Source: Hyphomicrobiales bacterium (GTDB lineage Bacteria > Pseudomonadota > Alphaproteobacteria > Rhizobiales > Beijerinckiaceae). Taken from it: DNA of 64,000 nt. The notes under the pieces were generated by a model, which had not been told where the DNA came from, made no database searches, and saw nothing but the letters and a program-made list of their open reading frames with translations. The stretch lies in the NCBI GenBank assembly GCA_027484655.1, contig JAIXSM010000003.1, positions 1 to 64,000 on the forward strand, given 5' to 3'. The translations under genes and the position numbers were made by a program. Positions 1 to 7,300 of this stretch are shown piece by piece; within the stretch, counting starts at the first letter, position 1, and every line of letters begins with the position of its first letter.

Positions 1-188
1 AACAGCGAAACTCGCCGCCCTGATCGATCAATGACCAATCAGGTTGAAAACGCCCCGAGAAGCTCGAGAAGTCCGAAGCAACCGCGCCGCATCGCAGCAG
101 CGTCGCCGTCGGTGAGCGGGTTCTAGTCGCCTTCCCGAACCTTTGCAAGGACAAATTTCGCCTGCGACGTTTTTGGCCGCGCGAGCCC

Positions 189-213
189 GGAACCCAAAGG
201 CTTCGCCCACGTT
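189..213 (+). promoter_or_regulatory. EcfG-type general stress promoter upstream of response regulator
   Basis: GGAAC at 189-193 and CGTT at 210-213 are separated by exactly 16 bases. This matches the alphaproteobacterial EcfG consensus GGAAC-N16/17-CGTT. It lies about 60 bases before the response-regulator start and points toward it. Apart from this site, bases 1-275 hold no gene I can support. Confidence 0.6.
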
Positions 214-275
214 GTCGGCCGGTCGCAACCAGCGGCAACGTCACCGAAAACGACAACGAAAGCGCGCCATTACCC

Positions 276-707
276 ATGTCATTCAGTCATGCGCTCCCCT
301 TGAGACCGAGGATCATGGTCTGCGAGGATGAACCCCTGCTCGCAGCCGATCTTTGCGACAAGCTGCAGGCGAAGGGCTTTTACGTCGTCGGCCCCTTCGG
401 ATTCCAGCGGGACGCCATCCGGGCGCTTGAGCTGGAGCCCGTCGATGGCGTGATCCTCGATGTGGAGCTCGCCGATGGCGCCAGCACGCGCCTGGCCGGC
501 CTGCTGCAGGACGGCGGTATCCCGTTCATCGTCGTTTCCGGGCTCACGACCCCTGCCCCGCCACCCGAGTTCGCGAATGTCGAATGGCTGCTCAAGCCCG
601 CAGAGATGTCACGGGTTTTCGCCTTTTGCGATGGAGTGGGACGGCTTTCCCACGCCACGCCCCCGTCCCTGCGCCGGCCCTGGGAAGGCTCCCGCCCAGC
701 GCCCTGA
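276..707 (+). CDS. Single-domain response regulator (receiver only)
   Basis: Receiver-domain protein of 143 residues. The first strand ends in the acidic pocket VCEDEP, the phospho-acceptor Asp is in GVILDVEL, the conserved Ser/Thr is in FIVVSGLT, and the conserved Lys is in LLKPAEM. Nothing beyond the receiver fold follows except a short Pro/Arg-rich tail, so it has no output domain and must act through a partner protein or as a phosphate sink. The start at 276 is preferred over the ATG at 315, which would remove the first beta strand. An EcfG-type promoter and a CsbD stress gene next door suggest membership of the general stress regulon. The histidine kinase partner is not in the window. 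Confidence 0.85.
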   Translation: MSFSHALPLRPRIMVCEDEPLLAADLCDKLQAKGFYVVGPFGFQRDAIRALELEPVDGVILDVELADGASTRLAGLLQDGGIPFIVVSGLTTPAPPPEFANVEWLLKPAEMSRVFAFCDGVGRLSHATPPSLRRPWEGSRPAP

Positions 708-714
708 TCGCGGC

Positions 715-739
715 GGAACAATCACTTGCGCGCGCCGTT
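715..739 (+). promoter_or_regulatory. EcfG-type general stress promoter upstream of csbD-like gene
   Basis: GGAAC at 715-719, a 16-base spacer, and CGTT at 736-739. Same architecture and spacing as the site at 189-213. It sits about 78 bases upstream of the CsbD-family start. CsbD-like proteins are classic sigma-stress targets, so site and target agree. Confidence 0.65.
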
Positions 740-816
740 GTATTTGGCGTTGCGCAGGGGCTCTGCGCAGACGCTCAGGGCGCCACAGCACGCCAGAGCA
801 ACAGCGGGAGGCCGCC

Positions 817-1002
817 ATGACCATCGACAAGGACAGGGTTCAAGGGTCAATCGACCAGACCAAGGGCCACATCAAGGAGGCCGTTGGAAAGCTCACCGGC
901 GACGAGAAGCTGCGCGCGGAAGGCAAGATCGATACGGCCAAGGGCAAGATCCAGAGCGCCATTGGCGGTCTGAAGGATGCGCTGCGCGGGAAGCGGAGCT
1001 AG
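817..1002 (+). CDS. CsbD family stress protein
   Basis: Small hydrophilic protein of 61 residues, rich in Lys, Gly and Ala, with the CsbD pattern: a DQTKGHIKEAVGKLTGDEKL segment followed by a second AEGKIDTAKGK helix repeat. CsbD proteins are abundant soluble stress proteins of unknown biochemical role. The ATG at 817 is chosen because the domain begins there; the same frame stays open far upstream but lacks family features. An EcfG-type promoter precedes it and a strong hairpin follows directly at its stop codon, so it is probably monocistronic. Confidence 0.85.
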   Translation: MTIDKDRVQGSIDQTKGHIKEAVGKLTGDEKLRAEGKIDTAKGKIQSAIGGLKDALRGKRS

Positions 1003-1040
1003 AGCGGAAACCGACCTGACTGCATCAGGTCGTCCGCTCT
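1001..1040 (+). terminator. Hairpin terminator after csbD-like gene
   Basis: Two stacked inverted repeats: AGAGCGGA (1001-1008) with TCCGCTCT (1033-1040), and inside it CGACCTGA (1012-1019) with TCAGGTCG (1025-1032) around a 5-base loop. A T-rich stretch (ttcttgtctttt) follows a few bases later. It starts within the CsbD stop codon. It may also be a copy of a dispersed palindromic element. Confidence 0.6.
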
Positions 1041-1142
1041 GGCTTCTTGTCTTTTACGCGTTGTCTTGCGCCCGACCGGCATCCACTTGGACGGAAAACT
1101 CTCAAACGCCGCAGTGACCGCGGCGTTCTCTCCCATGGCGGA

Positions 1143-2366
1143 TCAGCGGATGTGGACGAGTTTGTAGAGCCCCACATCGATGGTGCGAACGCGGAACCCC
1201 GCCTCGCAGTAGCAGAGGTAGTACTCCCACAGGCGCCGGAACCGGGCGTCGAAGCCCTGAGCGGCGATCTGCGGCCAGGCCAGCAGCATCCGCCGACGCC
1301 ACTCCGCGAGGGTCAGCGCGTAACCATCGGCGAAGCACTCGGTCTCGACGATCTGGAGCCCGGCCTTCCGCGCGCTCTCGGCGAGGATTGTCTTGGATGG
1401 CAGCATCCCGCCCGGAAACACATAGCGCTGGATGAAGTCGGCCGCGCGGCGATACGCGTCGAACCGGTCGTCAGCGATAGTGATCGCCTGCAGCACCGCG
1501 CAGCCGCCGCGCTTCAGGCGATCGCTGATGACGCCGAAGTATTGCGGCCAGTAGCGCTCACCGACCGCCTCGATCATCTCAACCGAAACGATGCGGTCGA
1601 AATCGCCGCGCACGTCGCGGTAATCCTCCAGGCGCAGGTCGAGGCGGTCCGCCAGTCCGTCGGCTTCGCCCGCCCGTTGCGCCCACTGAAGCTGCGACGG
1701 AGAGAGCGTCAGCCCGGTGACATGAGCGTCGCGCTTGGCGAGAGAGCGGGCCAGCCCGCCCCAGCCGCAGCCGATCTCGAGGATCTTTTCGCCGCCGGAC
1801 ACCTCCAGCATGTCGGCGATGCGCGCAAGCTTGGCCCGCTGCGCCTCTTCGAGCGTATCCTGCGGGCTGCGGTACAGCGCGGCAGAGTACATCATGCTCT
1901 CGTCGAGCCAGAACTTGTAGAAATCGTTGCCGAGGTCGTAGTGCGCCTCGATGTTGCGCCGGCTGCCGCGCTTCGTGTTGGCGCGCAAAAGGTGGAGTAT
2001 GCGGTTGGCCACCCGTGCGAGAAAACCGCCGCTGATCGCGGGATCCAGCGTCTCAGCGTTGCGCGCGGCCAGTTCGATGACGGCGGTCAGATCCGGGGTC
2101 GACCAGTCGCCGTCCATGTAGGATTCTGCGAAGGCCACGTCGCCGCCAATCATCAGACGACGGATCGGCCGCCAACGATGAAGGATGACCGTCGCCTCAG
2201 GCCCCGCAGTCGCCCCATGGTGCAGAATGCGCCCACCAGACGGCGTGACAACGGTCAGTCCGCCGCAGCGGATCCGCGCGATGAGCGGGCGAAGCACGGC
2301 GGCGAACGCCTCCTCGGCCCCGCCGCTGCTCCCTTCCCGCAAGCCTTCGTTCGACTCCCTCCCCAT
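1143..2366 (-). CDS. CFA-synthase-like SAM methyltransferase (variant active site)
   Basis: 407-residue member of the cyclopropane-fatty-acid synthase family (SAM-dependent methyl transfer to unsaturated lipid acyl chains). SAM motif EIGCGWGG is about mid-protein; HYDLGNDFYKFWLDE and SVEMIEAVG are family signatures, and the late FADGYALTLAEW segment keeps the conserved Tyr. Two residues of the bicarbonate pocket known from the E. coli enzyme appear changed: the MYSC motif reads MYSA, and the LHT His is Gln (LQAIT). It is therefore probably not a standard cyclopropane synthase; methylation giving methylated or furan precursors is a possibility. Last gene of a three-gene minus-strand unit with DUF1365 (10-base gap) and an FAD oxidoreductase. 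RBS GAGGTG. Confidence 0.85.
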   Translation of the reverse strand: MGRESNEGLREGSSGGAEEAFAAVLRPLIARIRCGGLTVVTPSGGRILHHGATAGPEATVILHRWRPIRRLMIGGDVAFAESYMDGDWSTPDLTAVIELAARNAETLDPAISGGFLARVANRILHLLRANTKRGSRRNIEAHYDLGNDFYKFWLDESMMYSAALYRSPQDTLEEAQRAKLARIADMLEVSGGEKILEIGCGWGGLARSLAKRDAHVTGLTLSPSQLQWAQRAGEADGLADRLDLRLEDYRDVRGDFDRIVSVEMIEAVGERYWPQYFGVISDRLKRGGCAVLQAITIADDRFDAYRRAADFIQRYVFPGGMLPSKTILAESARKAGLQIVETECFADGYALTLAEWRRRMLLAWPQIAAQGFDARFRRLWEYYLCYCEAGFRVRTIDVGLYKLVHIR

Positions 2367-2375
2367 ACATACACC

Positions 2376-3149
2376 TCAACTTTCCAAACGCGGAGCCACC
2401 GTCGCCGGCCGCTCGGGCGGCGACGGTCTCGGGTGCAAGCGAACGCCCTTGAGCCAAATCTTGAGAGCCTCCCAGTGGATGCCGCCAATCACCTTCAACG
2501 CCATAAGCGGATGGGTGAACAGCGCGCGCAAGAGAGACCCGTCGGTGAGCGGTATACGCCTCGCGGTATGCACAGCCGCGATCAAGGAGCCCTGCGCGTC
2601 GCTGGCGTTAATGGCGACCGTGACGGTATCCCCCGGCGGCGCCAGACGAAAATCGTATGTGAGATCCATGCCGGCGAAGGGTGAGACATAAAACGTCTTC
2701 GCACAAGCGCTGCGGACCAGCCCAGCGCCGGACGCGCCAAGCACATAGGAATGGCGCTCACCGAACGTGTTGTTGACCTCGCAAACCACGCCCAGCAGCT
2801 CGCCGCTCGCGCGGTGGCAGAAGTAGACATTCAACGGGTTGAATGCGTAGCCCAAGATGCGCGGGATTGTCAGAAGGCGCACCGCGCCACCGTCCGGCGA
2901 AAGGCCGCCCTCCACAAGAAGCGCCTCCACCTGGGACTTGAGAGATCCTTCACCTGAGTGACCGTAGTCCCGGTCGCGGAAGGAAAAGAGGTTGAACCTG
3001 TTGCGCGAGAACAGGCGAAGGCCGCGATCCAGCTCGTCCAGCTCGTCGAGATCGATCAGCAGCGAAAAAATTCCATACCGCAAACGGTGGCGCCGCGGGC
3101 GCATCCGCCTGTGCATAACCGACCCGGCGTAGATCGCCGAACCCTGCAT
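2376..3149 (-). CDS. DUF1365 family protein
   Basis: 257 residues. The N-terminus has the family hallmark Tyr/His/Arg-rich opening (HRRMRPRRHRLRYGIFSLLIDLDE compressed to YAGSVMHRR...RYGIFSLLIDL), later NPLNVYFCHR and VNNTFGERHSYV. DUF1365 proteins are nearly always encoded between an FAD amine-oxidase-like protein and a CFA-like methyltransferase, as here, and are inferred to act in fatty-acid modification; the biochemical role is unproven. Its ATG overlaps the upstream gene's stop (TGATG), so translation is coupled. Confidence 0.85.
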   Translation of the reverse strand: MQGSAIYAGSVMHRRMRPRRHRLRYGIFSLLIDLDELDELDRGLRLFSRNRFNLFSFRDRDYGHSGEGSLKSQVEALLVEGGLSPDGGAVRLLTIPRILGYAFNPLNVYFCHRASGELLGVVCEVNNTFGERHSYVLGASGAGLVRSACAKTFYVSPFAGMDLTYDFRLAPPGDTVTVAINASDAQGSLIAAVHTARRIPLTDGSLLRALFTHPLMALKVIGGIHWEALKIWLKGVRLHPRPSPPERPATVAPRLES

Positions 3150-4495
3150 CAGGCAAGCTCCGCGCCGGCGACCACCGGCGGAGGTCCGACAAACACGCGG
3201 CTCGATTCACCCGGCACGAGCCATGGCCGCCGGACGCCGCCCAACGCCTCGGCGACAGCAAGGCCCGATTGGAGACCATCCTCGTGGAAGCCAGCGCCCA
3301 TCCAAGCTCCGCAGAACCAAGTGTTTCGTCGGCCCTGAAGAGACCAGACCTGCGGCTGCGCGGCAAGTGCGCGCGAGTCGAACAAGGGATGTTCGTAGGG
3401 GATTTCCCGGATGATCGCTTCGTCCCGCGGCGCCCGCACGCTGTTGAGCGACACGAAGACATCCTCCCGCAGGGGGAGGCCCTGCAGACGGTTCATCCAG
3501 TAGGTGATGGACGGGGGGCGCTTGTCCGCGCCACCGTCGGCGATGTAGTTCCAGCTCGACCATACCGAGCGGCGCATTGGCATAAGGCGCTGATCGGTGT
3601 GGAGAACCGCCAGGTTCTTCGAGTACTTGAACGCGCCAAGAACGCGCTCCTCCTCCGCATCCGCGTCGCCGAGCATGGCCAGCGACTGGTCGGCGTGGGT
3701 GGCCAGCACCACGTGGTCGAACGTGTCCGACCCGCCGAGGCCGTCGAACACTGTCACGCCTCCGTCTTCGCCGCGACGGATTTCGCGCACCGGCGTCGCA
3801 AGGCGCACATCCTCGCCGATCATACGGGCGAGCATCTCCACATAGACCCTGCTGCCGCCGTCCACGGTGCGCCACTGCGGCCGGTCGCCCAGCTCGAGAA
3901 GCTTGTGGTTCTGGCAGAAACGAATGAAGGCGGCGGCCGGGTAATCACCGACCCGACCCGCGGGCGTCGACCAGATCGCGGCGGCCATGGGATACAGGTG
4001 AAGCTCACGGAAAGCCTGCGAATAACCGCCACGGTCGAGATATTCGTCGAGCGTGATCTCACCGATGTCCTGCGTCTGGGCCCGAGCAGCGCGGTAGAAC
4101 CGCACGAGGCTCGACAGCATCGACCAGAAACGCGGACGCAACGCATTGCGCCGTTGGGCGAAAACCCCGCCGATGCCGGATCCGCAATACTCCAGTCCGC
4201 CGCCGTCGAGCGAAACCGAGAACGACATGTCCGAATGCTTCGTCGGGACGCCAAGATGGTCGAACATGGCGACCAGATTTGGATACGTGTCTTCGTTGTA
4301 GACGATGAAGCCTGTATCCACGGGGGTCCGCATACCACCGAGATCGACGGTAAGCGTGTTGCTGTGGCCGCCAAGGCGCGGGCCGGACTCGTAGAGGGTC
4401 ACGCGGTGCCGGGTGGCGAGGAGCCATGCGGCGGAAAGGCCGGTAATGCCGGAGCCGATCACGGCGATCCGGAGCGGCCGGGGGACGAAATTCAC
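3149..4495 (-). CDS. FAD-dependent amine-oxidase-like oxidoreductase
   Basis: 448-residue flavoprotein. The N-terminus has the dinucleotide-binding signature VIGSGITGLSAAW followed by LYESGPRLGGHSNT, typical of amine-oxidase/desaturase-type FAD enzymes; a C-terminal FCGAWMGAGFHEDG segment is the usual second FAD contact. It starts at GTG (4493-4495) with GAGG nine bases upstream. First gene of the minus-strand lipid unit with DUF1365 and a CFA-like methyltransferase. It probably oxidises or desaturates an acyl chain together with the methyltransferase. An ECF-type promoter lies about 60 bases upstream, divergent from one driving the DUF1295 gene. Confidence 0.85.
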   Translation of the reverse strand: MNFVPRPLRIAVIGSGITGLSAAWLLATRHRVTLYESGPRLGGHSNTLTVDLGGMRTPVDTGFIVYNEDTYPNLVAMFDHLGVPTKHSDMSFSVSLDGGGLEYCGSGIGGVFAQRRNALRPRFWSMLSSLVRFYRAARAQTQDIGEITLDEYLDRGGYSQAFRELHLYPMAAAIWSTPAGRVGDYPAAAFIRFCQNHKLLELGDRPQWRTVDGGSRVYVEMLARMIGEDVRLATPVREIRRGEDGGVTVFDGLGGSDTFDHVVLATHADQSLAMLGDADAEEERVLGAFKYSKNLAVLHTDQRLMPMRRSVWSSWNYIADGGADKRPPSITYWMNRLQGLPLREDVFVSLNSVRAPRDEAIIREIPYEHPLFDSRALAAQPQVWSLQGRRNTWFCGAWMGAGFHEDGLQSGLAVAEALGGVRRPWLVPGESSRVFVGPPPVVAGAELA

Positions 4496-4557
4496 GTGGA
4501 CCTCATGGGGAACGTTGCGCGGCCCGTCGCGACCGCTCCCGAGTCACGACCGGAGAA

Positions 4558-4585
4558 TTTACGCCAGCTGAACCCAAACAGATCA
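4558..4585 (-). promoter_or_regulatory. ECF sigma (RpoE/ChrR-like) promoter for FAD-DUF1365-CFA unit
   Basis: Read on the minus strand: TGATCT (4585-4580), 16 bases, CGTAAA (4563-4558). This resembles the Rhodobacter RpoE-ChrR pattern TGATCC-N18-TAAGA, counting the CG as part of the spacer. It lies 62 bases before the GTG start of the FAD gene and back to back with a matching plus-strand site. Confidence 0.55.
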
Positions 4586-4597
4586 CACGCGCGGGCG

Positions 4598-4625
4598 TGA
4601 TCCGCAATGCTACTCGCGTCGTACA
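4598..4625 (+). promoter_or_regulatory. ECF sigma (RpoE/ChrR-like) promoter for DUF1295-CFA unit
   Basis: TGATCC (4598-4603), 16 bases, CGTACA (4620-4625). The -35 element is 12 bases from the -35 of the divergent minus-strand promoter. A transcript from here would begin near 4633, which excludes an ATG at 4607 and supports the DUF1295 start at 4682. Confidence 0.55.
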
Positions 4626-4681
4626 GCATCATGACTGCAAATCGTTCGTCGCGCATCTCCGCTAAACCAAGGGTTCGGGAC

Positions 4682-5497
4682 ATGATCGCGCCCATTCTGA
4701 TAGCAGCCGTTTTCATGAGTGTGGCCATGGCCTTGGCGTGGGCCATCCAGCGACGGACGGACAATTCCGGCTGGATCGACGCAACGTGGTCGTTCGCAGT
4801 GGGCGCGTGCGCGTTCGGCCTGGCGCTGACATCTTCCGGCGACGGCGGACGCCAGTTCCTCGTGGCGACGCTGGTCGGGCTCTGGTCCCTGCGGCTCGGC
4901 GGCTACATCGCTGCGCGCAGCGCCGGCGCGGGCGAGGATCCCCGTTATGCGTGGCTCATGAGGGAATGGGGCGCGGACGCGGGGAAGCAACTTTTCAAGT
5001 TTCTGCAGGTGCAGGCGATCGCGGGCCTTGTGCTCGCTCTTTCCGTTTACGCCGCGGCGATGAACCCCGCCCCCGGCTTGCGCGTCCTCGACTTCGCTGG
5101 CGCGGCGGTGTTCGTGATCGCGCTCGTGGGAGCGGCCATCTCCGATGAACAACTCCGCCGCTTCCGGGCCAATCCTGCGAACAAGGGCAAGGTGTGCGAC
5201 GTTGGGCTCTGGGGCCTCTCGCGTCACCCGAACTACTTTTTCGAGTGGCTTGGTTGGGTTGCTTTCCCGCTGATCGCCCTCGCCGGCGGGAACCTCTGGG
5301 GCGCCCTCGCCTTCGCGGCGCCGGCGCTGATGTACGTCCTACTCGCCCATGTTTCCGGCATACCGCCGCTGGAAGCCCACATGGAACGCTCACGCGGCGC
5401 CGCATTCGCTGCTTACAAGGCGCGGGTCAACGCCTTCTTCCCGGGGCCAGCGCGCAAGGCCACGGGCGCGCCCCCGGATCACGCAAACACCGTGTGA
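4682..5497 (+). CDS. DUF1295 membrane protein (steroid 5-alpha-reductase/ICMT-like fold)
   Basis: 271-residue polytopic membrane protein. It opens with a hydrophobic helix (MIAPILIAAVFMSVAMALAW) and continues with several more. The signature LSRHPNYFFEW with nearby GWVAFPLIAL is the conserved block of DUF1295 and related membrane reductases/methyltransferases. The start at 4682 puts a membrane helix at the N-terminus and falls downstream of the predicted promoter; longer starts do not fit. Stop and next start (5523) are 25 bases apart, so it is co-transcribed with the second CFA-like gene. Probably acts on membrane lipid in the same pathway as the divergent unit. Confidence 0.82.
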   Translation: MIAPILIAAVFMSVAMALAWAIQRRTDNSGWIDATWSFAVGACAFGLALTSSGDGGRQFLVATLVGLWSLRLGGYIAARSAGAGEDPRYAWLMREWGADAGKQLFKFLQVQAIAGLVLALSVYAAAMNPAPGLRVLDFAGAAVFVIALVGAAISDEQLRRFRANPANKGKVCDVGLWGLSRHPNYFFEWLGWVAFPLIALAGGNLWGALAFAAPALMYVLLAHVSGIPPLEAHMERSRGAAFAAYKARVNAFFPGPARKATGAPPDHANTV

Positions 5498-5522
5498 TCG
5501 TCATCACTGGAGCCAGACGAAA

Positions 5523-6551
5523 ATGAACATGATCGCCGCGGCTGCCCGGTTCGCCGAGCGCGCGCCCATTCCGGACGCGCTCACCCTGCGCGCCATAGAC
5601 TACCTCTGCGGCCGCACGAGCCGCTCGTTGCGCGAGCCCGCGCCGGACGCCGACGCCGCTTTCGCGCGCGACATGGCCAGCTTCGCCATCGCCGAGCACA
5701 CGAAGGCCGCGAACGATCAGCATTACGAGCTTCCGCCCGCATTCTTCGGCCTCGTTCTGGGTCCGCGCCGCAAGTACTCAAGCTGCCTGTACACCGGCGG
5801 CGCACAGACCCTCGCCGTGGCGGAGGACCGCGCCCTGGAGGAAACCATTGCGCACGCGGCGCTCGAAGACGGCGCCCGCATTCTTGAACTGGGATGCGGC
5901 TGGGGCTCGCTCACGCTCGCCATGGCGGAACGCTTTCCGCGCGCCTCCATCACGGCGGTGTCGAACTCGCATTCCCAACGCGCCCACATCATGGAGCAGG
6001 CGCGCGTGCGTGGCTTGGGCAACGTGGAGGTCATCACGGCCGACATGAACGCCTTCGAACCTGCGGGAACGTTTGATCGCGTCGTCTCTGTGGAAATGTT
6101 CGAGCATATGTCGAACTGGCGCGAACTGTTGTCACGGGTGCGCGGGTGGTTGTCGCCCGACGGCCGCTTGTTCATGCACGTGTTCAGCCACCGCACCCAG
6201 CCTTATCGCTTCAACGTGAACGATCAGGCGGACTGGATCGCCCAGCACTTCTTCACGGGCGGAATCATGCCCAGCCATGCGCTCATTCGCCAGTTCAGCG
6301 ACCTCTTCGAGGTGGAGGAAGATTGGCGGTGGAGCGGCGAGCACTATCGCCTCACCGCCATGGACTGGCTGGAAAACTTCGACGCGAACGCGGATCAGAT
6401 CGCGCAGCTCATGCGCGAGACTTATGGACCTGACGCATCGGTGTGGACGCGCCGCTGGCGGCTGTTCTTCCTCGCGACTGCGGGGCTGTTCGGGTACGGC
6501 GGCGGCGATGAATGGGGCGTCAGCCATTACCGGCTGCGGCCGGTGGCCTGA
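5523..6551 (+). CDS. CFA-synthase-like SAM methyltransferase (intact active site)
   Basis: 342 residues. SAM-binding motif ELGCGWGS; substrate region QHYELPPAFF; family signature SVEMFEHM. The bicarbonate-pocket residues degenerate in the paralogue at 1143-2366 are present here: Cys in YSSCLY, His in MHVFSH, Tyr in EHYRLTAMDW. It is shorter at the N-terminus than classic CFA synthase. The ATG at 5523 is preferred because the upstream extension runs antisense-like through the DUF1295 gene. Second gene of the plus-strand lipid unit, followed by a bidirectional terminator. The pair of divergent CFA-like enzymes suggests two successive or alternative methylations. Confidence 0.85.
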   Translation: MNMIAAAARFAERAPIPDALTLRAIDYLCGRTSRSLREPAPDADAAFARDMASFAIAEHTKAANDQHYELPPAFFGLVLGPRRKYSSCLYTGGAQTLAVAEDRALEETIAHAALEDGARILELGCGWGSLTLAMAERFPRASITAVSNSHSQRAHIMEQARVRGLGNVEVITADMNAFEPAGTFDRVVSVEMFEHMSNWRELLSRVRGWLSPDGRLFMHVFSHRTQPYRFNVNDQADWIAQHFFTGGIMPSHALIRQFSDLFEVEEDWRWSGEHYRLTAMDWLENFDANADQIAQLMRETYGPDASVWTRRWRLFFLATAGLFGYGGGDEWGVSHYRLRPVA

Positions 6552-6570
6552 ACCACCCGAAACAAACTAA

Positions 6571-6598
6571 AAAAGGCGGCGTGGAAGCGCCGCCTTAA
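6571..6598. terminator. Bidirectional rho-independent terminator
   Basis: AAGGCGGC (6573-6580) pairs with GCCGCCTT (6589-6596), extended by one G-C pair. It has an A-tract on the left and TTAATT on the right. It sits between the converging CFA-like gene and the DUF2177 gene and could serve both strands. Confidence 0.75.
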
Positions 6599-6638
6599 TT
6601 GCATTCAAGCCCGCCCTCGTTCAGGGGCTGGCAGGGCG

Positions 6639-7049
6639 TCAGGGACCGTTCGTGACCGCCCGCGCGATGAGGTAGCCCGCGGTGGCGCTGGCGGACGTTA
6701 GAAACGCGCCCCAAGCCATATCGATCACCGTCAGCGTGGTCGTCCACGCCTTCAGGGTCGCGTGGTTTGTCAGATCATAAGTGCCGTAGCAGACGAGGCC
6801 CAGAAAAGCCCCGTACATCAGCGCCGACGTCCACTTGCCTGAACTCGCGGCCGGAGCCACAGCGAAAACGACGATCGCCGCCACATAGAGGAAGTAGAAA
6901 ACGGCGGCGGGCGCAAGGCGGAATCCGTCGAGAAGAATGTCGCCCAGGATCGGCCGATAGAGAAGTTTGCCCATTGTGCTCAGCCACACGGCGTCAATAA
7001 CGAGCATGACAACGCCGGTCCCGAGGTAGGACACCAGCCAGAATTTCAT
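6639..7049 (-). CDS. DUF2177 family membrane protein
   Basis: 136-residue protein with about four hydrophobic helices. The first contains LVSYLGTGVVMLVIDAVWL, and the conserved block CYGTYDLTNHATLKAW followed by DMAWGAFLT is the DUF2177 hallmark. Function unknown. The ATG at 7049 is chosen because GGAG sits seven bases upstream; longer starts have no RBS. A promoter identical in form to the two driving the lipid cluster (TGATCC-N16-CGTAAA) lies 25 bases upstream, so it likely belongs to the same ECF regulon. Confidence 0.82.
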   Translation of the reverse strand: MKFWLVSYLGTGVVMLVIDAVWLSTMGKLLYRPILGDILLDGFRLAPAAVFYFLYVAAIVVFAVAPAASSGKWTSALMYGAFLGLVCYGTYDLTNHATLKAWTTTLTVIDMAWGAFLTSASATAGYLIARAVTNGP

Positions 7050-7073
7050 TGGTTTGCTCCGGATCATGCTTCT

Positions 7074-7101
7074 TTTACGACCTCGCTGGCGATGCGGATC
7101 A
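7074..7101 (-). promoter_or_regulatory. ECF sigma (RpoE/ChrR-like) promoter for DUF2177 gene
   Basis: On the minus strand: TGATCC (7101-7096), 16 bases, CGTAAA (7079-7074). Third occurrence of the same bipartite motif with identical spacing within 2.6 kb, directly upstream of a start codon in the right orientation. Confidence 0.6.
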
Positions 7102-7300
7102 AATGGAAGGCGCGAGAGTTGCGGGCATGGGCGCCGCGTTCCTGCCCGGACATCCATTAGCGCCGCCAATGGCGTCATAACCAACTGTTTCTGTTTTTGT
7201 TCAGGTTATGGGCGCCCTTATTGCGGCCTCGGTCTCGAGCCCAAGCGCCAGATCACAGCCCGGCGCCGCCGCTGAGCGCATGCAGGTGTTGACCGTGTAA

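Noticed and set aside
28-228. Minus-strand 66-codon frame at the left end
   Set aside because: No RBS or domain; overlaps a promoter-like region upstream of the response regulator.
1047-2684. 545-codon plus-strand open frame
   Set aside because: Opposite the CFA-like and DUF1365 genes, which have clear motifs and RBS.
5349-5522. Longer start for the second CFA-like gene
   Set aside because: The extension overlaps the DUF1295 gene in another frame; the ATG at 5523 starts the family-like protein.
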